Made by a program: the position numbers and the translations under genes
Source: Odontesthes bonariensis
Taxonomy: Eukaryota; Chordata; Actinopteri; Atheriniformes; Atherinopsidae
Direction: 5' to 3'
DNA length: 64,000 nt
Assembly (NCBI RefSeq): GCF_027942865.1
Contig: NC_134511.1
Span: 25,777,390-25,841,389, forward strand
Part shown: positions 51,170-61,600 of the stretch, piece by piece
How positions within the stretch are numbered: position 1 is the first letter of the stretch
How the letters are laid out: the number at the start of each line of letters is the position of its first letter
The notes under the pieces: model-generated
Databases searched by the model: none
The model's input: only the letters and a program-made list of their open reading frames with translations
Told to the model about the DNA's origin: nothing

Positions 51170-51960
51170 AGAGTTTAATGGAAGCCATTTTATTAGCCGA
51201 ACACATCCTCCAATGTGTACTGCTAATGGATGTGGACATATACAGACTGATAGTTAATAGTAGATTACTATTAAAGAGTCTCACTGTACAACATAACCAG
51301 TGACAAGCATTATGGTCAAACACAGGGAACCAAAGGGAAACCGAATCATCATGAGATTGTCAGAAACACTGCTCAGTTTTGAAACAATGTACAAGAAACA
51401 ATTACAACGTTTTTTTTTTTCTTTGGGATGCCTAAGCCTTAGTTTTATGGACAATCAGAATGGTTTTATGTTGGCATTTTCATGGTCAGACATAGTAATG
51501 TAAAACTGATGATTTGTACAGTATGGCATGTTTGCTACATTAAAAAAAAAAAAAAAAAAAAAAAACATTATGCGAAAACTGCCTTGCTCTAGCAAAATTA
51601 AAGCAGAGCCTCATGGGTAGACGTTACAATAAAAGTTAATTCACTGATGAGTCTATGAAGCAGACAGTTTTGTTCCCTGAATATCATCCAGCATTCTACA
51701 CTAATGAACACACATTACTTTAAATAAATACACAAAATCCCTCTACAAGTAAAACAGCAGACAACATTCAACCCAACTTGAGATTCTTCCATTTAATTTT
51801 GATCAAAACATAAAACAATGGTGATTTGAAACACAGCTTGAGTTAACAGCAACTGAATAGTATACAATGCCAAGTATCTATTCATTGCATCATGCTTAGG
51901 GTCTGTGGGAGTCATGACTTGGTGTTATAAGGGGTGAAGAGGGAGCACTATAGGAGCATC
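51170..51960 (-). other. stxbp1 3' UTR (long-isoform exon)
   Basis: Follows the TAA at 51963-51961. A TTTATT at 51189-51194 (AATAAA on the gene strand) is a plausible poly-A signal. A 24-nt A run lies at about 51541-51565 (T run in the transcript). UTR extent is inferred. Confidence 0.45.
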
Positions 51961-52037
51961 TTAACTGGTCTGCTCTTCTTTCTCCAAGTCTTTCAGGGCT
52001 TTTAGAAGGCGAGAAGGGGTGAAGATATCAGTTGATC
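51961..52037 (-). CDS. stxbp1: stxbp1 alternative C-terminal exon (Munc18-1a-like), stop
   Basis: Acceptor TGTTTGAAAG. Encodes [20 protein letters not shown] and EEQTS, then TAA. It corresponds to the long-isoform tail ([12 protein letters not shown]...). THIL has become TDIF, so it has diverged more than the other exon. Confidence 0.85.
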
Positions 52038-52577
52038 CTTTCAAACACAAGACAGTATATGATTACTTCTCATTATATTGGCAGGAACTTATGTGGATTA
52101 AATCCATTCGATATGTACATCGTGTTATACCAATGCTTTTTTTTTGGTCAACTTCAGCAACCTGCAAAATAACCTTAACAGATGGCTGAATGAACACCAA
52201 TGTCTTTCATGTTTGTGTTTTGGACCCGTCTTGCTATGATCCATCCATGCTGTCATGCTTTGTTATGGTATATAGATGAAGTCCTCACATTAACAACACT
52301 TTGTGGCCACTTCTCTTTGTGAACTATTCTTTCAGTCTGCGGTTGGTTTTAGGTACTTTACAGAAATACACCTGAAACTATTTAGTTAATATTCCAAAAC
52401 TAAAACCAAGTGTTTCTGTCCCTCCTGATTATCCACGCATAGCTCACCATCACAGCCTCCTCTGACTGTATCCCACTGCCTACCAGCATGAATACAATAA
52501 ATGTAAAAAAAAGAAAGAAAGAAAGAAAGAAAACAGTCTTATCCCCCAGGGCATTGTTTCATTCATATATATATGTA

Positions 52578-52609
<32 letters not shown>

Positions 52610-55600
52610 CACCGTTCTAGAGTGTAGATGGTCAATTCAGATGAGAGCTTCCCTTTAGTAAAGACCCCTTTTTGCTTATAAATTGTAATTCTGTTCGGTG
52701 CCCCAATGAAGGTAATTAAATCTTAAATTTATTTAATGTTTAGAACGCTACACTCTCCATATTCAATATTTTTATGTTTATGTTTTTCTGTTCCTCCATT
52801 TTTCCTGCTATTAACAAACTCCTGTCTGTTAAGAATTTTTGCAAGCTGGGCCTATCTCAGCTGTCATTGATGGGTCGCCAGTCCATCACAGGGCCACACG
52901 GAGACAAACGAGACAAACAACCACACACACACTGATATCAAATATTCATGTCCAAATATGATAGGGTGCGTTTTTTCACATGACTGAACACAGGTGAACC
53001 AAACCAACTAATTATGTGACTTCTGAAAGTAATTAATTGTGCTTAACTGGTCTGCCTGCGGTCCAGATCCTTCTCCTATTGAAAATGTATTCAAAAAGTA
53101 TGAAAAGATAATGAAGACTATGGCAGATGGAATCTTGTATTCATCAAAAATGGAGACATTCCTCTTATAAAACTGCAACAACTGAAATCCTGAGTTCCCA
53201 AAAGATAAAAAAAAAACACCTAAGAAGTATAATTAAACAGAAAGCTGATGTTACACAAAGTTGTGTGTTGCTGGCTAGATTTATTTATATGTTCTGAATA
53301 CAATGTTTTCAGGGAAAACACAGTGTTTTTGAGGCAACAGACTAACAAACTACATGTTGAACACTACTATTTGACAACATCTCACAATCACTCAAGGGTC
53401 AATGACAGGAATGCATTCAACAATTGACTCATTCCACCGCTATGCAAAACCAAACAACACAGCAAATCATTCTGTGCCCATCACCCTGTGTAACTCCTCC
53501 CGCTGACACTTATTCATGCTAATGTGCAATAACCACACAATCATTTGCCTATATTTGAAATACAGATCAGCACTAACCTAAACCAACATTCTTGTACATA
53601 GTATATATTTAAAAAAACGTTCTAATTTATTCCAGTTTTCTATTCAAAATCATTTTTTATGATTTAATTTTTTATTTATTATTGTTTCATGTTTCTTTAT
53701 CAATTTGTATATTTGTATTGTGTAGTTTTTTTCCCCCCGATGGAGCACTGCAAAGGACTAATTCTGGAGTTGGGGATAATCAAGTATATCTAAATCTGAA
53801 TTTTAGAAAACTTCCCAAATTCTCTGTATGTTATTTTAGAACAGTTGGTGGAATTTCATCTCCCAAGTGATGTTGTCAAGCACAATCACCTCACAGCAAG
53901 AGGGTTGGTGTATTGAATCTGGGCTGGAGTTTATCTGTATGGAGTTTGCATGTGTGTGGCTGGCTTCTTCAAACCTTCCAAAAGCAGGTCAGGTTAACTT
54001 CTTTCAATTTATTCTAAATTGACCCTAGGAGTGAATGTGAGCCAACATTGTTTGTGTATGTTGACCCCGGTGACTGGTAACCTGTCCACAGCGTATATAT
54101 ACAGCCCCCCCCCCAAGAGAAAGACTGGAGCCAGGAATGTGCCACAAAATCAGAGATGATAAAAGTGACTATATTCTTGAGTTAAGTTTGCCACCAGGGA
54201 AGACCACCTGAAATGATTCCAACAACATGGTACATGCTTTGTAAGTTCACAAAAAAGGGCCAAGGCAGCATCTGCATGTCAGTAACAGACAATGAGAACA
54301 TATTACTGAAGGGAACATATTATATTACTGAAGGGAACATATTATATTACTGAAGGGAACAGTGCACGTGGATGAGAATGGACAGGCTTCCTAATATGAG
54401 GGAGCATTGGGATTCACCACCACATTGGGACTTGTATTTACTTCCAAAAGTCTTTTCATTCTGCAGGTGGCTCCTCTGTGCCCTCTGGTGGGGCATTAGG
54501 GTCCAAGAAGTCTGGATGCTGCAATTCCTTTAGGTATTTAGTGGGTGTGAGGATGTGAGTGGAACCTATAAAGGAGAAAATCCTGAAATCTCAGAAAGGA
54601 TTGAAACCTGTCAAAGCCTATTAGGTATGTAACATATATTATATAATAGCTCAGTCAATATATATAAGACTGAGCTTGACTAAATACACTAAGACAATAA
54701 TGAATACAATTCACATACTGTAAGTCTTACTGAAAAGTTAAAAAATGCCAAACAAGACTCAAGTTCTCAGGGGTCTACACAGAGGCTCTGCTGAGTCAGC
54801 CTCACATGGAACTTAAATCTAAGATTTCCAAAACCAAGCTAACAGCAAGATACAGAAAGTCTGGCATTTTTCCAATAACACCAGGTTATGCTGGTACACG
54901 TAATATAGTTCACCTTCTATTTAGAACGTGTTATAAAAACTCAATCACAGTGGGATATTGAGGTTGACAAAGCTGTCATGCTTCGGGCAGGGATAAACCT
55001 TTGAATAATAGAAAAACTAAGGGTGTGACAATGTGTTTAGTCTCATGACATTTAGTTTTAGAAAAGTCTTCATCAGTAACAACTTGACCCATCTTGTTTA
55101 TACTGTGACTTCCTGTTATAAATTTGAAGTAACTGAGCCCAAGCCGATGTCATTAATGTGCCGATTATTTTCTCAGACTTTTGATAAAGCTCCTTTGGAT
55201 CAACAAAACAGTTTTTGTGGACAGAATTCTTTTAAGCAAACTAATATACAGGTAACAAGTTGGAGGGATGGCCCTTAAAAGACCAATGAATGAATCTACC
55301 ACAGTCAGCAGTGTCTCCAGTGGACTCACCAATCAGAGCCTCCCACTTGCCATTGGCCTGTGTGACCTCGTACACACAACGCATTTCACTGTATGTCATT
55401 CCTCCGATGATGAAGACAATGATTCTGGGCCCTGTCTTTATCTCTGTGGGGCCCCTGTTCTTGTGCCAGTTACCATAGCGAGCACTGCATGAATAGATAA
55501 AAATAGATGGGGTTTTCTGGGACAACACTCAAAGGTACATTTCCACCATTGAAGCAACAATACCGATGCTAATTATTGTTATCTGAAATCTATGATACAC

Positions 55601-58600
55601 ACCTGGAGGATGGAGCGCTGGCTTTGGAAGACACTTGTCGCTGTGAAATGTACGGGTACTGCTTAGGGTCAAGTTTGTCCTCAATTGCATCCTGTGGAAA
55701 TGCATAGGAATAACTTAATGTCATGGATATAAGGAGCACTTAAATAAAAAAATGTATACATTCTGCTCTGTGATAGACAAAGCAAAAAGGCAGTAGCAGC
55801 AATTATTGTTTTTATTAATCATGTTAGTTCAAATAGGAAAATCGATTTCCTGCGTTTTCACAAAAAAATAATCTTGATAAATTATATTATAAAATCTATA
55901 AATTGATATGTGGTAGGCAAATATCCATTTCAAGTTAAGGGCAATTTTAGCATGTAGTGAACCAGCAGGTCGCAGTGATGGCACATGAGAAGTACCTCAA
56001 TGAGGTCTTTCATTAGTGGAGTCCACCTGGAGAGCTGGTAGGTCTGCTCACTGACCCGTTCCTTACGATCAGGCTTCTTGGCTTTTTTGGTGGTGGTACC
56101 CTACAAAGAAACAAGTGCTTCTGACTCATCACCAGAACAACTCCCCAAGATAGTGTCATTTTTTACAGACCAAGTCATATTCAAACCTAAAGTATTCTAT
56201 TTTTTAACAAAAAATGCGCACACATGAACTTTTTAGATTGTCCGGACAGTGTGTGCAGACCAAAGGTAAGTTTCAAATAACCTTTGAAAAATGATGCTAT
56301 TAGTGTACACAGCAATATTTGTTGAGCCTATATAACGCTGGACTTCATCCTTGTGATTAATGATGCCAAATAAATGAACAACATAAAATCAATAAGAAAA
56401 GAAAATATGATGACATGGTTTGTTAAATCCACGTCCATCACAGATGGACTCAGAACTCTGATGTAGAGACCGTTTGAAAAACTGTACAGCTATTCTTTCA
56501 TGACACCTTAATGAGTAATAAGGACTCGGATCCTGCCCGTCATCAAAGCTAACGAGGTCCGTGGCAGGACAGCTCACCTCCGAAACTATGGGAACGCCCA
56601 TGTGGGCCATGTTGGAAATGATGTCACTATCCTCGGGTGGGATGTTGGCATGCTGAAGGAGCTTACACAGGTTCTCCTCAGTCACTCCTGACACACATAT
56701 TCAGACACATAAACACATGTAGCACATGTGTTTAGTACATACTTGCAACACATATATGCGAGTATGAGAGCGTGCACATTTACAGATACAATGCGTTCAA
56801 GCAATTTGTGAATACCAGAACAGTGCTGCAGATTAAACCACTGAAAGATATCTAACCGTTCTTCAGAAAGATGTACAGCAGGATAATGCGGATCTTGTCA
56901 AACACGCTGACGTTGGTATCCAGTAGAATAGGCACAATGAGCCTCATGGGATCCTTGATCTTCTCGCCTTCTGCATCCGTACTCATAGCCAAATCCTTAA
57001 ACAAAAGAGAGCAAAGTGGCTCAACGATCAGCATAAAGTCAAGACAAACAAATAATGGTAACCTTTACGGTTACAGCTGATTATGTCCTGATTCCAACTA
57101 TGTACTGGTGACAAAGACTGATATCTATCTTTTAAAAATCAAGCAAATGCGTACATTTACACCAGTCACACATAAATTGTGTGAAATTATTTCTGCGTGT
57201 GTGTGAAAGAGAGAAAAAGAAAGATTTACCTGTTCAACGCGACAGAGCTTGTCTACAGTGCCCTGGTAGCGGTTCATACAGTCCTCTGCCAGGTGGAGAT
57301 GGGTTGAATACTGAGGTCAGGGAGAGGAGATGTTAGTTGACACACAATGTGCTGTCAACAAAATCAAGAGAATGTATTTCCAGCTGCAAAATTAAAGTCC
57401 GCTTCCAGGAATTCCAAGCTTCTTTCAATTTTATGGTCAAATGCTGGTCATCACCTTCCAGTCACAGTGTAATTCTCCTTTGTTTGTTTCAGTAATGCTA
57501 ACCCCACAAGTCCAGATGGAAATAATTAGAACTTTTATTTTATTGATAAGGTGAGAGCAGAAATGAGCGGGGCAAAGTCGCCATGGTAACTGAATCTTTT
57601 TTTTGCTTTGGGACGCAGGTGCAACCTCAGGAGGACGAACATTCACCAAGAGAGCTTACATTAAACCAGCACTGAGATATGGGAACACTTGTTTTTTGAT
57701 GGCAAAGTTGTTGTTATTAATTGACTGACAAAGTGTTTGTAGATTTAAAAACATTTGACTTTTTTGTTTTAAGATCATCTGTGCCAATATTGGAAAACTA
57801 ATTGAAAGAAAATTGTGTCCAGTGAAAAATTTGTCAACTTTCTGACAAAGTCCTGTTTTGCAGAAACATACAGAGGGGGAATCCAACTTTATCTTTGGTA
57901 ATCAGGTATAAGGAGCAGATGGTTTAAAAGTATGAGCATAGTGCAACTCCAACTTCCACCCATTGGTGCTAAAGTGCTCAAGGTGCAGATGTAAGGGTAG
58001 GGCTATGCTTCTTAAGCATTAGCTAAGCATGAGGTAGGGAATCCTGAAAAGGCCTGACTGCTCTGACTGGTCATCTCCACAGGTCTGTGCATACCAACGA
58101 TTCCATCAGCTCTGCTGATCTTTTTAAAAATTCATTACAGAATTTTACTTGACACTAAACTGTAGTAACATAATGTCTTTGTGTTAGGGTCTGTGGAATT
58201 ACGATTTATTATTGCCTAGTATTGATTTGTGTGTTTGTTATTAGTTATGCTTATGGTTTCTTGTGTTCTGAGTATTATGTCATTACTCCCAGTTATCCTC
58301 AGTTCCCCTGTTTTTGGTTCTCCACTCTATCTGTCACAGCTGCAGTCAGTCACCAATCAGCTCCGCAAAGCATTAAAAGCTCCTCGCTTTTTCACGGTCC
58401 TTGTCAGATCCTTGCCATTACAGCCTTGTGTTTTTCCTGTCTCTTCCTGGTCATGTTTTTACTACTAGTTTCAGTCGGGCTTTGTTCGTGTCTTAGGCTT
58501 TCTTTCCCACAGGTTAGTTTTATGGCTTGGCTGCACTTTTTCTTACAGTTTAAACTCAATCCATGTAAGCTCTTCTACAACCTCCTGCCTTTTCTGTGTC

Positions 58601-61600
58601 TGCATTTGTGTCCTTCTCCTTTCTCCACCACCCATTGTGACACTTTATAGTTTTCCACCATAGGATCGACTCTAAAATGCTATTTGCAAAACCTTCAAAA
58701 CAACTTATTTGATCTTGTTGGAACAAACACCGTGTGACATCGTATACACAATTAAAATCCAACACCTCAAGTTTCATGGAAACAAAACTTGGAAATAACA
58801 TTGATGTGATAGAATCCCAGCTAAATCTACATGAATGTTGCCCTTTTCCATCTTAAGTGATGCGTCCATGAAGAATGAAGAAAAAGTAAAGCATTGCTGG
58901 ACCCATGTATATATGTAGCACTTGAGTTCCTACCTTACTGAGCTCTTTCTGATACTGAGGCATCTTCTTTAGCATCTGAGCAAGTTCCTTCATGGTGGTC
59001 TGAAAGACATTGTGATACCATTCAGTGAAAGTGATTAGTTACCCTCTGTCATTTCAGGGAATGTCTTCAGTGTTAGTGGATTGGTATTTACTTGCTAATT
59101 AGATTAGCAACATTGTTCGAAATCTAAGATCATTTCATTTCAGCGAGCTACAAATACTTCTACATCAGCGAAAAAAGAGTGGCTTGTAAGTGTGGATCAC
59201 TTCTGCTGGACAGAACGGACAAACAAACAATGCCTGTCTTCTTCATGGGGCTGTAGAAATATCCTGAGGCCACTCAGTGGAGGGAGTATTTAAGTAATCT
59301 CCTGAATGAGGAATCCATACTCACTAATGATGAAAGACAATGAAGGGGATGAATGATTGCTTATGTCAGATCTTTGCAGACCAGGAACTAAAACTGTACA
59401 GACCAGATTTCTGTCGAATCTAAGATGTAGGAAATCTGTGAAAGATAGCACCAGCTGTCTGATTATGGTTTCCCCTCTGCCTCTGTGTGTTCGTGTGAAG
59501 GACACAGGGATAGATCAGGAAATCAGAGCACAGTTACAGAGTATGTGCTCCACCTTTTCTCCAGTGTTCATCTTTTTGCTGGCAGAGAATTCTTTCAGGG
59601 AACGAGTAACAGCCCTGTGCAGAATGAGACAAAAAAGGAGAAAGAAAGTCATGGACAGTAGATGAAAATGTCTTGTGTTTTAGTGCAGACAGCTTTGTGA
59701 CGGATAAGTTAGCGTGTTTGTTTGAAGTCAAAGTACTCACGTTGACACCTCAGCAATGTGTTTGTGTCTCAGAGTCAGCCACAAGTCGTCATCCTCATCC
59801 AGGACAACCTCCTTCATTCTGGTCTCTCCCATCCCACTCGTCTCGAAACTGACAGAGGGTGAAAAAGATTTACACATTGTTTGCACGCATTCAAAAGAGA
59901 GTCTTTCATTTGTTCAAATAGATGTAAAGCTATGCCAGCGAGTAGTTCATTTCAATTTTTTGTTAGTGCATGCATTGCTTTGCTTCTCCCTTGTAATTAG
60001 AAAGAGCATGCAATTATCAAAAATATTACCTTAAAAAAAAAAAGGGATTAACAAAGTGAAAACAACAGTAAAATGGCAGTGTTACACCTCCACTGCAGAG
60101 TGCAGATGCTTTACCTGTAGACGTCGTTCTCCACGCCCAGCAGGTCGTAGGCCATGGCCTGCAGCGTGAGCTCATGCAGGACAGGGGACACAAGGTCAAA
60201 GCCACGATCCAAAATCAGCAGTTGAGTGCGAGACTTGTCTGGACCCTGGACGCATCAAAGCAGACACAAAATAGACACTGCAGACACTGCTGACTGATTT
60301 TCAGCACTCTTTGCATTGAACGCATTTTTTTGGTAGTACTGTACTAAAATAATACAGGAACTGATGTGTTGTATATTTGCAAGCAAGAGACACACAAATC
60401 TTACAGCCCTGTACAGAAAATACTATAACAACTGTTGAATGAAATCATCACCTCTGAACTTCATATCAGTACATCAAACAGAATACTAATGTAGGATTTA
60501 ATCTCCAGTTGGAAATATCAATTGGATATGATCAATATTTATACAATTCATCTGGAAATGTATTTTTCTGGTTAAACATCAATGTTTATTGAACTTTCAG
60601 GAGTTTTAGGAATACATTATTTCCTGTAAACACGTTAATACATAAAAACATAGCACATCTTTAGAATTTTTACTATGTAGACTATTTAGAAATGTATCTC
60701 ATGTAGTTGCATTTTAAAAACAGACACAGCTTTATGAAAGTCCAGAAGATTCTAGGGTGAAAAGGCTAAAACTTATGAATTACTCTTACTCTCATTTCAT
60801 CCTGTCTTCTATCAATTCCAGCTTTGCACTTGATGTTAAACCAATGTGGAAGCATACAATTCTTCAGCAGCAGACAAAACAATGAAATCTCCAAAGCTCG
60901 AGTTGTGCCTGAGATTCATTTGACTGTTTTATCACTAGTTATACAGCTGCACAGTGGATTTAGTTAGGTCTCCACCAATGATGTCTCCATTAGGAATTGA
61001 TGAGTGTTTCTTTTTCCAAACTTGAGTCAATAAATACTTGCAAATAATTGCGAAATGCACTGTAACCTGCATGCTATGCCAGATAGTGCTGGTATGATAT
61101 TGGTCATAAATTTACTGATTGTAAATTGTTGCAATTTTAAACTTGCCAGACTTCCCATTATCTGGAAGATATGGTAGATTGTCTGTGTTCCATCTGGTAT
61201 TTCATTTTAGTGGTTCAGCTCCACTCCCTACCTCTCCCATGGTGGGGTCGTCAGCCTTGTAGCCATCCAGTTTCTCCTGAACCATTTGAGCCAGAACTGC
61301 ACAGTCTTTGTACTCCCTGACCCAACACACAAACACATATAGCATAAGAACATTCATTTGTTTATTGAACATTTAGAGAATGCCGTTGTGACTAGAGCAA
61401 GACATTCAAACAACTGTTAAAGCTGTTAAACAAGAAAGTCAAGCAAGCTTCTTACAGAGTCTATATGCAACCCAAAACCAGACAGATGTTCATGTAGAGT
61501 CTAGTATAATTCTACTAAATGTTTTAATGTGTTTTTTTTTAAAGTACTGTGCTGTACACAAACATCTGAGGCTGAGGATTGGATACAATAAATCCATAAA

